Shown here one piece after another: positions 35,225-48,300 of a DNA stretch of 64,000 nucleotides (within the stretch, counting starts at the first letter, position 1; each line of letters begins with the position of its first letter). The DNA lies in assembly GCA_028551475.1 (NCBI GenBank), contig CM052354.1, forward strand, positions 14,035,258 to 14,099,257, written 5' to 3'. The stretch comes from Casuarina equisetifolia (Eukaryota > Streptophyta > Magnoliopsida > Fagales > Casuarinaceae). The position numbers and the translations under genes were made by a program. Under the pieces are notes generated by a model. It was not told the origin of the DNA, did not search any database, and worked only from the letters and a program-made list of their open reading frames with translations.

Positions 35225-37373
35225 TGATAATTCTATTTTATATAGGATTATTTTAACTATTTTAGGTATTATATACTATAATATTTGTTAAAATATATTT
35301 TCATTTATTTATGTTTATGCAGGTTTTGTTTGTTTATGTAATAAATCCCCAAAAGGAAGAAAATGAAGTAAAATAGAAAGAAAAAGCAGAAAAAAAAGAA
35401 GAAGAATAAAAACAAGCAAAAATAGAAGAGGAGAGCTTATGTGAAACTCAGGGGGCAAAATGAAACTTAGGAATAGAAATGAAACTTAGAAATAGAGGCA
35501 ATAGAGGTCTATTATCCGGAAATTGTTAGGAAAACAAAGGGCAAGCTATTTTTTGCAAAACATGTATATTATTGTGCAAAATAGAGAGAATAGAGAAGAC
35601 AAAAAAGAAGAAAACAGGAGAGAGAGAGATTGTTGGTTTAGGATGTAGACGGTGGGGATTTGCTAGAAGATTGGCTGGGCATGACAGCATGGGTAGAGGA
35701 GAGCACCTAATGGCCATGTGATAGCCAATCGTCAAGTTCCTTTCCAGCAAAAAACTTAAGCCTACTTACATTTCTGGCCACATTTATGTGTTTTTTGATG
35801 GTTGCTAGGCAATTTCCGGCGAGGAAGGAACAAATCCAACATCTAGTTGCAATTTTTGGCGTCTCTGCAATGAATTTGAGTGGTTTCATGATGGTTTTTG
35901 GTGACAAACAATAAACGTTACTCATGGGTGTTAGAATATGGCTTGACCTAAGTTAACTCTTGAGGACAAGTTATTTGAAGGAATAAGAATTGTTAAGATT
36001 AAGTTTCTAGAAAACCAAAGATAAGATTCTAAAAGACTAAAGATACGATGAGATATGATAAGATAAAATATATTTTTATTAGAGTTATAATTTGAGTTGA
36101 AATAGGATTTCTATTATGTTTATATAAGGCATTCTCAACCTTAGAATAAGGATTAATCATCAATAAAGAGAATTCCTTACTTTATCATTAGTAGTTTTCC
36201 TTACTTTTAGCTCTAGATTCTTATTGCTTTATTAGGAGTAGTTTATTAGTAGCCTCGTAGTTTTATATTATTATTGTTATTATGTTCTTTATTGAATTGT
36301 TATTGTATTCTTTATTGGATTGGTATCAATAAACAAGGTATTCTTCCAATTGGGGTTTCTTATGTTCTTAATTGTGGAATTGTCTAGAATTCAAGTCCTA
36401 ACAGTGGTATCTAGAGCCAATGTTTTGGCTCCTAATCATGAGGTCCAAAATAAAGGCACAAACCCATGTTACAACAATGGCTAAAGCACAAGCTAATGTC
36501 CCTATAGATGAACCTATACCCATCTTGGAGGAAAGAGTCCACCAAGTCCATGCCCTATCAACATTTACTCAAAAGGAAGTCAATAGTCTGCATACATCCC
36601 ATGATAATAAGATTATATAGATATTACAAACATTACAACCAACCAGTTCCACATCACCATCACTACTGCCTCGTACCTCAAGAACTTGGCATATGTTAAA
36701 TGGCAACAATGGCTTTGTCATTTTACCAAATCTAGATGGGTTGACTTGATCAAGTCATGACCAACCACCAATCAGCACTTACCATGATGTCCCTAGGACA
36801 GGTCATGTTCCCCACCTTACCTTATCGGGTCAGGGGGCTAACCCAACACTTACCAACCCTATATCATAAGTAAACACCTCTTAGGTTGCTTAACCAAGAC
36901 TTAGCATTCTTCTCCTAGCTTCCACCATAACGTTCATAGGATAAGGGCTTGGGTTCCTCACCCCTACACCTATGACTCATGCAGGCATTTTCGCTCATGG
37001 CTACTACCACGGGCCTCTGCCCAAGGGTGCTTAAGGCCAACCAACCGCAACTACAACTACCCCTCCATCATAGGTCAGGTCATTACCACTAGTTTCCTTA
37101 CCAAGAGCACCAGTTCCACCCTAGGGGCCCCATGGCCCTATGGCCACATGGGTTAGGGACCCATCTAGCATGAACCCACTACCCCTAGGTTATGTTCCCA
37201 CTCACCATGGACCATATGTAACTTGGGGCCCCAATTAGCAAAACCCATAATCTGTTTGGGGGCCTTACCCCTTGGGGCCCCTCACAAAATTGAGGCCTAA
37301 CTTTGGGGCATTTGCAACCTGTAGACAACCTATGAGAGACATTGAAAGGCATGGTAAAGCAACTACATAAGGG

Positions 37374-38012
37374 ATGAAAGCCTCATTGCCAGAAGAGGTC
37401 AATGAGCCACTCGCAGATGAGGAAAAGTTACTAGTAGAAGCTGTAGAGGAACCATCGCCAAAAGAGGTGGAGTAGTTACCACTAAAAGATGTGGAAGAGC
37501 TATCACCAAAAAAGGTGGAGGAGCTACCACTAAAAGATGTGGAGGAGTTGCCATCAGAAGAGGTGGAGGAGCTATCACTAGAAGATGTGGAAGAATCGTC
37601 ACTAAGAGAGGTAGAAGAATTATCACCAAAAGATGTAGAGGAGTTTCCATTAGAAGAGGTGGAGAAACTACCACCAAAAGATGAGGAAGAGCCGTTGCTA
37701 GAAAACGTGGAGGTGTTATGGCCAAATAAGACAAAGGAGCCACCATTCCAAGAGATGGTAGAACTATCACTAGAAGAGGTAAAGGAGCTACCACTAGAAA
37801 ATGTCAAGGAGTTGCCACTAGAAGATGTGGAGGAACCTTTGTTAAGGGAGGTAAAAGAGCAACCACCAAAAGATATGGAGGAGTTACTACTAGAAGAGAT
37901 GGAGAAGCTACCGCTAGAGGATTTAGAGGAGCCATTGCTAGAAGAGGTGGAGGTGTCACGGCTAGATAAGACAAAGGAGTCATTACTTAAGGAGGTGGTA
38001 GAGCTCTTTTAG
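37374..38012 (+). repeat. 24-bp tandem array encoding acidic octapeptides (VEELPLKD-type)
   Basis: About 26 consecutive 24-bp units, each giving eight residues of the pattern V-E-E-(L/P)-(S/P)-(L/P)-(K/E)-(D/E), with almost no unit-length variation. A longer order is visible: a V-E-V-x-x-x-(N/D)-K-T-K-E block recurs about 12 units apart. The product would be strongly acidic and low-complexity. The opposite strand is also open and serine-rich, a by-product of the repeat. It forms most of the interior of element N. No known family recognised. Confidence 0.82.
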
Positions 38013-38040
38013 GAGGAGATAGATTAGCTACTACTAAAAG

Positions 38041-38395
38041 CTATGAAAAAGTTTCCTTCCTTCCCATCCTGATGGAGTTACAAGGTGAATTGCACCAAGG
38101 AGTCCTTCACCCATTGAGGTTGACCACCTAAGAGTCAAGAGTTCTTTACCCACCAAGGGAAACCATGGCTATGGCCAAACAAGACAAAGGAGTGACCACT
38201 TGAGGGGGTGGTAAAGCTATTGCTAAAGGAGACAAAAGGGCTATCATTAAAGAAAACAGATAAGTCACTACTAAAAGCAATGGAAGAGTTGTCTTCCTTC
38301 CCATCCCAATGGAGTTGCAAGGTGAATTGCACCAAGGAGTCCTTCACCCACCAAGGTTGACCATCTAAGAGTCAAGAGTTCTTCACCCATCAAGA
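38041..38395 (+). repeat. Tandem duplication (~237 bp period) in element N
   Basis: The phrase TTCCTTCCCATCC..ATGGAGTT.CAAGGTGAATTGC, followed by CACCAAGGAGTCC and AGAGTCAAGAGTTCTT, occurs near 38053 and again near 38290. It lies directly downstream of the octapeptide array. Confidence 0.8.
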
Positions 38396-39969
38396 GCGAC
38401 TATCAGAATCTTTCCAACAATTATCTCAAGTGTCAAACAATGGTGTCTTGGGAAAAATCCTAAAAGGGTTAACCCTTGAGGAGAAAGGTTATTTGATGGG
38501 GTGGGGATTGTTAGGTTATGGCTTAACCTAAGTTAACCCTTAAGGACAGGTTATTTGAAGGAATAAGAATTGTTAAGATTGGGTTTCTAAAAGACCAAAG
38601 ATAAGATTCTAAAAGACTAATGATAGGATAAGATATAATAAGATAAGATATAGTTTTATTAGAGTTCTAATTCGAGTTGAAATAGAATTTCTATTATATC
38701 TATATAAGGCATTCTCAGCCTTAGAATAAAGATCAATCATCAATAAAGAGAATGCCTTACTTTATCATTAGTAGTTCCCTTTACTTCTAGCTTTAGATTC
38801 TTATTGCTTTATTAGGAGTAGTTTATCAATAGCCTCATAGTTTCATATTATTATTGTTATTATGTTCTTTATTGAATTGTTATTGTGTTCTTTATTGGAT
38901 TGGTATCAATAAACAAGGTATTCTTCTAATTGGGGTTTCTTGTGTTTTTAATGTGGACTTGTTTAGGATTTAAGTCCTAACAATGGGTGATATTTGGTAA
39001 AACTAGACCTTTTCTAGCGATTTTCTAGCAAATATGCTTGATCTCTTAACGTATTTGCATTTTAGGGTTCAAATTTGATGATTTTGTTCAAGACGGCAAT
39101 GGCACATGACAACAGTGTGTGATGGTAGCATGTGTTGGCTCGATTTCTTCCCTTATTCTGAATAGCCCTTTTTCTTCTCAGTGATTTGTAGATTTGTGCA
39201 ATATTTTTATGAACTGAAGACATTTTGGTGATAGTTTTTATGTTTTTAATTTATAGAATGCTTTGTTCAAATTTCTTGCATTGTTTTTTGTTTGTACATA
39301 TATCATGTTTTAATCTAGTTTGTTAAGGCTACAATGTAACTTAATTATAATGGTATGAATGTTATGATTATGATGTTTTATGAGACATGTTATATGTGTA
39401 GAGTTGCATATTACTGAGTTTAATGCATTTCAGTGGTTAGATATTACTTAGATAAGTTGATTTACATATTAGAGACCAATAGGAAATGACATGCAGTTAC
39501 TTCCTATAATGTACAACTATAAATTAATATGGATAGACATATACCATATTGTTTGTGTTGCTTTAGGTGTAAATTAGAATATTTATAAATCTTAATACAT
39601 TCATTTCAATTCATATGTAAAGATATAGTGAGTTTATGAGCTACATAGGTTTATTATATATAAACGTAGAATAGTGAATAAATTAAGAAATTCTACCATC
39701 ACATGAGTAAAATCAATCTTGCAAGCATTAATAATTGACATTAATATCTAGTAGTTAGGTGAAATCGGATACTCTAACATGTTATTCTTACTTATTTCTT
39801 TTAAATTTAGTTATTTAGTTTATTCTCTATCAATCTTGAGTTGCTAAATAAATTTTAGGAATTATTCATTGTTATTTATTAGTTAGTATAATAATGATTA
39901 GGCTCTTTGGGACAATATCTTACTTATATGACATGTATACTAGCATGTAGGATTTCACCTAACATGTAT

Positions 39970-41127
39970 AAAGAACAAAATATTTTGATAATTTTTTATG
40001 CTAGTAAAGGTTTTTTAAACTCTACTATTGGTCCTTGGTCAATATTCCAATGGGTCACTATTTGCCGTGTTAGTGTCCTTATCTATGGACAATAGATAGT
40101 CCACTTATTTTAACTAGCATAATCATCAAACCAATAGAAGAACATAATATGTCTTCCATAAGCCTTTTTGTCAACATACTAAAGGTTTTGGCTTTCCCAT
40201 TTCTACTTGTTGGAGCAAAGATAGGTCTTGAAAAACCATTTCCATTTAGGGAGGTTCTCTCTTGAGTGGTTTATTCTTAGAAAATATTTATCTATAACAA
40301 AGTCCCTAAATAAGACCAATATCCTAGGATCTTTTATGTCATACAACATGGCTATCATAAAGGACTCTTTTCTTGTTCGTACACCCATTTATACACATTG
40401 CCTTTAACTTTTACCAAGTGCAAGTGGGCTTGATGTCTGGTCAATAAGAATGTGATTGATTATCTTATTGAGTGATACAAAGTCACCTTAGACATTAGTC
40501 TATGTGACACCTTAGACATTGGAGATCCTAAGAGGAAAATCTAAAGGGATGGCACCAATATTAGGTCTAGGAAATTCTTGACATAGAGGCTCCTTGGTAT
40601 GGCCAAACCTAAGATAGACCTATCAAAAGTGATCATACTTGACATCTTGATATATAAATACACACACATAAAAGTTATATACATACACATACAAAAGTAT
40701 GACAATATCTTTTACAAGATGCCTCAATGTGTGAGATGCATGTGCAAGTAATTATGCAAGGTGCGTGAAGTGCACCCGCAGGAAGTGTGTCTGGCTCATG
40801 TGCGGGTAGAAGCGGTGGCGCATGAATTACATGCGCCGACCAGATTTTTTCCAATTATTTTTTAACCAGCTTTGCTTAGAATTTTAAGTAGTGTTTGATG
40901 GTATATTTGGTCTCAGTGTTATTTAGCTGGATATCCATTCATTAGTGGTGGAGGAAGAGCTCATGAAGCTAGAAAAGAGATATTTTCAATGTAGGTGATG
41001 TGCTAATTAGGATGGTTGATTGATGTTGAGAAAATGCTAAACTATTGGAAGGCTAAGGGATCACATATGCAATAGATCAACCAATTATACAGGGTTATCA
41101 CATTAATTTTGCTCCAAAAGGGGAAAT
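39970..41127. other. Unassigned repeat-like region
   Basis: No gene recognised. The open frame 40203-40388 (minus) lacks known domains. The stretch ends with CCAAAAGGGGAAAT, a polypurine-tract-like sequence directly before the LTR at 41128, so its right part is probably retroelement interior. Confidence 0.4.
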
Positions 41128-41667
41128 TGTTAGGATTGGATTGAAAATTAGTAAACCTAGATATATTCCATGTGTATTATAGAAATATTCTAGGAGTTAT
41201 TTTTTTCTGTATTGATTAACATTTTTAGTGGTATTTAGTTAAGAATTCTGGCACTATATCCAGCTAAGGACTCCTTTTAGTACTAGTATAAAAAGGGAAG
41301 GCCACAAGAAAAACTAAAAGGCCAAAAAGAGAGAGGGTTACGCCTCATAAGGGCAACAACCCATGCCTTATGACAACAACAACCAAAGGGTGCTACTTTG
41401 TGTAGTAGCCACTAGCCAAGAGAGAATCAACTATGTTGTTGTGAATGCTAAAAACAACTATGTGAGAGTTGTGTGTGAATCGTATAATCAATACCTTTGT
41501 ATTCTCATGAAGAAATCTAATAAGATAAGAAGGGGTTGGTAGTTGTGTTGGTGACGAGGGACATAAGACATTGTATTGGTTCAAACCTCCTAAATCCTGT
41601 ATCTATTGTATGTTTATGGTTTGATCTAAATGTCTTTGTGTTCATATGATGAGTTGTTTCCACAACA
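41128..41667 (+). mobile_element. LTR M flanked by both a purine tract and a primer site
   Basis: 540-bp unit TGTTAGGATTGG...CCACAACA with TATA-like ATAAAAAG at about 41290. Just before it lies AAAAGGGGAAAT and just after it TTGGTATTAGAG (initiator-Met type primer site). An LTR bordered by both signals is expected in tandemly joined copies that share an LTR. The sequence to 42394 is interior-like and ends in a second AAAAAAGGGGAAA tract. Fossil. Confidence 0.6.
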
Positions 41668-42394
41668 CTTGGTATTAGAGAATGTGTTTATGATACCAAA
41701 AAATATGATAAATAATGTTTCTATATCTGTTGTGTCTTGAACCACATCTTGTTGACAATATATCGAGATATATTAAATTGTAAGGAAAAAAAGAAATTTA
41801 AGTATACAAAGTGCACTCATATGTCAAAAGCAATTACCTTGAGAAAACGTTTTTCAAAGCTCATTTTAAATAGCATCTATTGGTTGACATATTAGACAAA
41901 GAAAGATTATACTTTGAAAAGGATTTGGTGGAGATGATTTTAAATTATTATTGCTTTCATGCTAGTGGATTTTCTCTCTGACAAAACTTAGTGAAGGGGA
42001 GTTTTCCTAATGTACCCTACTGTACGTCTCCAAACCCCACTTAGTATTATAAAGGAAGTTGTTTTGATGAACTCTCTTCCTAGTAAACAGGGGGAATTAC
42101 TCGAATACGCATCCTTTTCTAAGTTAATCAGTATGCTTTCTCTTGTATTTATATTTTGATGGTGACTAAGAAGGGGATAAATAAGGTTTTACTTGTGTTT
42201 GATGCCATTTGTTGAAAATGTTGGAAAGTTTCAAACTTTTGACCTATTATTGAAAATGGTTTTAAATGTGTTTGTGTTTGATTATGAAGATTACTAGGTT
42301 TCATTTGAAACTAAAAATAATGTTGATATAAACTAACAACGTATACAGATACGTTTTTCTTGAAGTAGTTTCATCATCATCAAAAAAGGGGAAA

Positions 42395-45300
42395 TGTTAA
42401 ATATATTTTGATCTTGAATATGCTTATGTAGAAAACATGGTTGAAAAACTATATGATCTTATGTTTACAAACATATTATAAGTTTAGTTTTGTAGCAACA
42501 TAGAAATTATAGAATACTATGTATATTAAATGATTTATCTTAAGGACTATTTTGAAGCATATTTATATTCAATCATTTGAATAAGCAACTAATAATATTT
42601 ATCATAAGATTGGAAAATAGTTTCTTTCCTAAGTTGATTAAATTGGTGCAGAAACGCGTGACTTATTATGATAATTTAAACTGTTATGACATGTGTAGGT
42701 GGAATAAATGGGGTTGAAGAAGTTGTAGGCTTTGAAGAAGCAAAGCTCCAGCAAAAAGAGACGATTAAAGCTGTGACATGCTGTTAGCAGAGGGCTCATC
42801 CGTTGATTCAAATTGGTGGGGCTTTAAATGTAAAGCTAACGTGCTCTCTCTAGTGAGTGACGCTGGCTACGTCGAAAAGCTATGGCTACTAGCATTTTTT
42901 TTTGCGTGATTCTGTAACAGCCCTTCTTCGATTTCCTCCTGGATGAGTCTTGATTTGACCTTGGACCTAGTATTCGGCCCCGCCACTGGATCTCTTCCAA
43001 GTGACGGCTTGCAGTTCCTCTGAGTGTGCGGAATGTTATCAAGAAAATATAGGATAAAGAGGAAAAAGTAATGGTGTGAGTTGGAGAGATAAAGAGACAG
43101 TTTCTGAGAAAAAAACAACAAATGGGGTGGGCTCGTTCACGGGAACCCTCATCGCCGAATCCCCTCTCTGTAGACAAAGAGAAAGATACCAATCAACAAT
43201 ATGTTCAAAAGCCCCTTCTCGATCCTTCTCCCTTCATACAAATCCCTACCGTCTGAGACGATATCACTTGCTGCCTACGATCTACACACGTGTCTTAGTT
43301 TATGTTCCCCAAGTACATATTCTACACGTCACCTAATACACACCGTACATTACACATATTAGTCCATAAATACCCCACACTAGCTACCTCAGAATCAAAT
43401 AAAAATAAATTAATGTTCCGGCCTGTTACATTCCTCCCCCCTTCGGTTAGACCTTGTCCTCAAGGTCGACAAATGCACTTCTTGGGAATTGGGGATACTT
43501 ATCAGCAAACTCCTGCGCTGGAACCCATGTTGCTTCCGCAGGGGCTCGACCTCGCCAATGAACTAGGACCTCAGTCTGTCGCCCCCTCTGTCTTTCTTCT
43601 AAAATAGCCATTGGTTGTTCACCATCCTCCCACTCTTCTTGGGCATCCAAGAACTCCTCCGTGTTGGTATTAGGGCAGTGTGCTAGATCTCCATGGAATT
43701 TCTGCAGTTTAGAGACATGGAAGATAGGATGGACCTTTGCATTGGAAGGTAGGATGAGTTCATAGGCCACAGTCCTTATCTTGCGAGATATTTGATAAGG
43801 GCCACTAAATCTTGGCTTTAACTTCTGGTTTCTGTATTGACTTACCGTGACCTGTCTCTTCGAAGGGAGCCTAACTAAAACCCATTCCCCTTCCTGGAAC
43901 TCTACCTCTTTTTTATTATGATCATAAATGTTTTTCATGCAGTCTTGAGCAGAATGTAAATTTCATTTGATCTTATTCATCATCGCATCCCTTTCTTCCA
44001 GTAGCTTTTCCACGGAGGCCACCTTTGCGGTTCCTTTGATATAGCTCAAAAGTGATGGAGGGCTCCTTCCGTATACTATTTCAAAAGGGGTGTGAAGGGT
44101 TGAACTCTGCCAGCTTGTGTTGTAGCAGTATTGGACCCACAGAAGCCATTTCAGCCACTCCTTTGGTTTCTCTCCAACCACACATCTTAAATACATCTCA
44201 ATAATCTTATTAATTGCTTCCGTTTGCCCATCAGTCTGCGGGTGGTAGGATGAGGAAAAGTTAAAACAGGTATTCTGTAGGCTGAATAATTTTGTCCAAA
44301 ACTTACTGGTAAAGAGGGGGTCTTGGTCACAGACGATGGAATGGGGCATTCCATACAGTTTGAAGATGTGATCAAAAAAGGCTTGAGCTACTGAGACGGC
44401 TGTGTAGGGATGGGCCAGGGGTATAAAATGCACAAATTTGGACAACCGGTCCACCACTACCAACAATACTGATTTCCCCTTCGAAGATGGCAGCCCTTCT
44501 ACAAAATCCATCGAGATGTCCTCCCATATTTGCTCCGGAATGGGCAACGGTTGGAGGAGGCTAGTAGATTTCTCGTTCTGATTCTTATTCTTCTGACAAT
44601 TAGTGCATTGTTTTACTGCTTGTTCCATGTCTTTCTTCATCCCCTTCCAAAAGAAAACCGCCCTAATCCTCTTCAATGTCTTATCCCACCCTTTGTGAGC
44701 TCCCTTATGCATTTCTTGGATGATCAAGGTCAGTAAGGGGGAACCCACAGGGAGGTAAATCTTATCTCGATAAATAATTATCCCATCCTTATACTTCCAA
44801 GACTCACCCATTTTTCCCGATCCAATCTGGTTGATGATCTGCTGGGTTTCTAGATTGCTTCTGATCTCTTCTTTAATGGAGTCTAACCAGACTGGTTGTG
44901 GTGCTGTCAGAGTAGTGAGTTGTGTTTCAGAACTCCCTAAATTCACTATTTCCACTTGCTGCCTAGATAACCCATCAGCCACCACATTCTCTCTGCCAGC
45001 TTTATATTCCACCTTAAAATCATAGCCCATCAGCTTCAGGAGCCATTTTTGTTGTGCGGGGGTCACAATCTTTTCCTTTTGTAAGTACTTCAAACTTCAC
45101 TGATCTGTCCGTATTATAAACTTGCTCCCTAGCAAGTAATGTCTCCACTTATGCACTGCAAGGATGATGGCTAACATTTCCCTATCATAAGTGGATAAGG
45201 ATAAATGTTTGCCATGGAGTGTCTTGCTGAAAAATGCTATGGGTTGTTTACCTTAGGACAATACAGCCCCCACCCTAGTTTCGGATGCATCGCACTCCAA

Positions 45301-48300
45301 GATAAAAGGCTTAGAAAAATTAGGAAGTCTCAAAACCAGGGCTATTGTCATCAGTTTCTTGAGTTGGTCGAATGCTACCTGAGCCTTTTCATTCCACTTG
45401 AACCCATCTTTCTTTAGTAGGTTGGTGAGAGGCTCCGTAATCTGTCTATATCCCTTTATAAATCTTCGATAATAACCAGCAGTCCCAAGGAATCCTCTCA
45501 ATGCCTTAACGGATCTTGGTATAGGCCACTGTAGGATGGTTGTCACCTTTTCTGGATCGACTGCTACCCCCTGTCCACTCACGATATGCCCCAAAAATTT
45601 TAGTGCAGTGTAGCCGAACTCACACTTAGCCATTTTCACATACAGGCAGTTCCTTCGCAGCACCTCTAGCACTGTCTTGACATCTCTAATGTGATCTCTC
45701 CAGGTTAGACTAAAAACCAGGATATCATAAAAAAAGACTAGCACTATTTTCCTCAACTACTCCTGGAATACTACATTCATCAGTGATTGAAATGTGGAGG
45801 GTCCATTCATAACTCCAAAAGGCATCACAAGGAATTCACAATGCCCATGGTGAGTCCGAAAGCTGTCTTCTCAATATCTTCCTCCCTCATCCTCACTTGA
45901 TAATACCCAGACTTCAAATCCAGCTTGGAAAAATACTTAGCCCCATTTAACTCATCCAATAGTTCATCAATGGTAGGTATCAGAAATTTATCCTTAATTG
46001 TACGCTTATTTAACTCTCTGTAATCCACACACAACCTCCAAGTCCCATCCACTTTCTTCACTAATAATACCGGAGAAGAGAAAGGGCTTTGGCTGGGTCT
46101 GATTACTCCCTCCTCTAAAAGGTCTTTCACTAATCTCTCTATCTCCCCCTTCTGAATATATGGGTATCTATACGGCCTTATAGAAATTGGCTTCCCATCC
46201 CCTTGTAAAATTATCTTGTGGTCATGATTCCTTCTTGGTGGGAGTCCCCTTGGAGCTTGGAATACATCCAAATACTCAGACAACAGTCATTCCATCTCTT
46301 GCTACTGCTCCATCCCCACTCTGCTGGGGCTGGTGGTCTCCTTCATGACATCTCGTTGCTGTTCCATTATTTGAACTATCATAAACTGCCCCTTCTGGCC
46401 CAATTCCTTGTTGATCTGTTTTCTGGCGAGCAATTGAGAAGGTTGAGGGCGCCAACCATGTAAGGTCACTTTTCTATCTTTCATACTGAATTCCATTCGA
46501 TGCTCTACAAAATTCCAGATAATATCCCCCAAGGTTTCCAGCCACTGAACCCCCAGCACCACGTCAACAACAACTAGAGGTAGAACGTAGAGGTCCAACC
46601 GCATCCCAACCCCTTGTAATTTGACCTCTACCCCTTTGCATACACCAGTACTTTCCACCCCTCTGCCACTAGCTACCATAACCTTAAAAGTACTGGTTTT
46701 ATCCACCACTAGACCAAGGTGGGACACCAATTCCTGATCTATGAAATTGTGTGTGTTGCCTGAGTCTATTAGAACCCTGATTTGTCTCTTATAAGACCCC
46801 ACTTGCCCATCAACCTTCATGGTCTGTGGTTTACCAACCCCCACATCATATAAAGCCATCGTCGAAATGCCCATTTCTTCCTCTACCTCAAAATTCTCGG
46901 GGCCTTCCTCCCCTTCACAGTGTGGGTTCCCTTCCTGGTCCTTTTCCCCCCATTCATCCGGGTAGACCGCCTCACATATGAACAGACGTTTGTGACACTT
47001 ATGCCCTGGAGCATATCGATCATTACAATGATAGCATAGTCCCTTCAATCTCCTTTCTTCCAGCTCTGCTGCGGTGAATTTCCTAGTAGGTAGAGATGGT
47101 CTTGGTTGAAATCTAGTCAGAAAATGTTGTTGTGCTGCAGGTGGAGGTTTAGGTGGCACTGATGCTTGTGGGTTGTCCCCCCTTTTCTGCACAAGAAACT
47201 ATCTGAGACTCCCCGGCGTGAAAAGTCGAGGGTGATCGTTGTCCCTAGAGCTTGACAAACTGATCCTCATATATTAAAGCATAATGTAGGGCTTCGCTCA
47301 AAGTTGCAGGGTGTTTTACATCCACATCACCCTGGATTCCCACCTTCAACCCACCAATAAAGCAATCCACAACTTGGCGGGCAGTGAGAGGTCCGACGGA
47401 GGACAAGGCTTCACGGAACTGTTCATAATATTGCTCCACTGTTCCCCATTGCTCTAATTTCATCATGGTGCGAATTGAACTTTTGGGTTAAGTTGAACCG
47501 TAACAGTCCATTAGTCCTTCCCGAAATTTTGACCAAGTGAGGCTCTGACTAACTCACTCCAGATCTTCCCTGTACGATTGGAGCCATTTTACAACATTTC
47601 CTACCATGTTCCAAGTAGATACCCGAACTCTTTCTGGGTCTGACAGGGCATGAAAATCAAAGAATTCGGTGGCAATAAACAGCCACGAAGAGGAGTCATC
47701 GTCATGATGAAAACGGGGTAGTTCAAACCGGGTGATGTGGCTCAGAAGGCTGGATCTGGGGTCAGAACTTGACCCATTTGAATCAGACTCGTGGGGCCCC
47801 GACCCGTTAGAGCCTGACCCGTTGGGGCCCGACCCGTTGGGGCCTGACCCATTAGGGTTTGACCCCGTTGGCCCTGACCCGTTAAGGTTGGAGGCTTGGA
47901 AAGAACTGGGGTTAAGGTTCGTATCGGATGAGGTCCGACCGCCGCCCCCACTTGAACCGCCAGGTTCTTCAGTGCGTGTGTGTCCGTCAGATGAGGAGTC
48001 TAAGCGAGAGGCCGTAAGGGCCTGGACTTGAGAAAGAATCAAATCCATTCGAGTGCTTAAATCCTAGATCTGGGTGTTGACGAAAGCAAGGCCAGAATTG
48101 AGATTCGATTTTAAGGTAGACATACCTATTTCCAATTGAGAAATGCGGCCGTCCATGGTGGGATTGGACGGCTCTAATACCACTTGTAACAGCCCTTCTT
48201 TGATTTCCTCCCGGATGAGTCTTGATCTGACCTTGGACCTAGTATTCGGCCCCGCCACTAGATCTCTTCCAAGTGACGGCTTACGGTTCCTCTGAGTGTG

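Larger units (their letters stand above)
35929..38982 (+). mobile_element. Non-autonomous LTR element N with octapeptide-repeat interior
   Basis: LTRs 35929-36403 (475 bp) and 38509-38982 (474 bp), about 91% identical by eye, with a perfect 5-bp duplication ATGGG (35924-35928, 38983-38987). The primer site TGGTATCTAGAGCC follows the left LTR and the purine tract GGGGTGGGGA precedes the right one. The 2.1 kb interior shows no protease, RT, RNase H or integrase. A short frame after the primer site (MRSKIKAQTHVTTMAKAQ) looks gag-leader-like. The rest is GC-richer sequence and a long coding-phase repeat array. It is a LARD/TRIM-scale element that would depend on another element's enzymes. It sits inside F3. 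Broken. Confidence 0.88.
35225..39964 (+). mobile_element. F-family solo LTR F3, split by element N
   Basis: Starts TGATAATTC and ends CACCTAACA, with a perfect 5-bp duplication TGTAT (35220-35224, 39965-39969). Subtracting element N leaves about 1.68 kb. Both halves match F1 on the opposite strand (for example TATTATATACTATA near the start and GGTATATGTCTATCC in the middle) and the 3' half matches F2. No primer site or coding region is attached, so it is a solo LTR. Confidence 0.88.

Noticed and set aside
37265-37807. Minus-strand serine-rich 180-residue frame
   Set aside because: Antisense shadow of the 24-bp octapeptide array in element N; the period-24 repeat keeps more than one frame open.
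37374-38400. Repeat array considered as a CRISPR
   Set aside because: Units are contiguous without unique spacers, lie in a plant LTR element and keep coding phase.
43076-43336. Pair of similar frames at 43076-43607 and 48348-48858
   Set aside because: They look conserved only because they lie in the two LTRs of element O.
47732-48031. Plus-strand proline/aspartate-rich frame
   Set aside because: Shadow of the gag region of chromovirus O read on the opposite strand.
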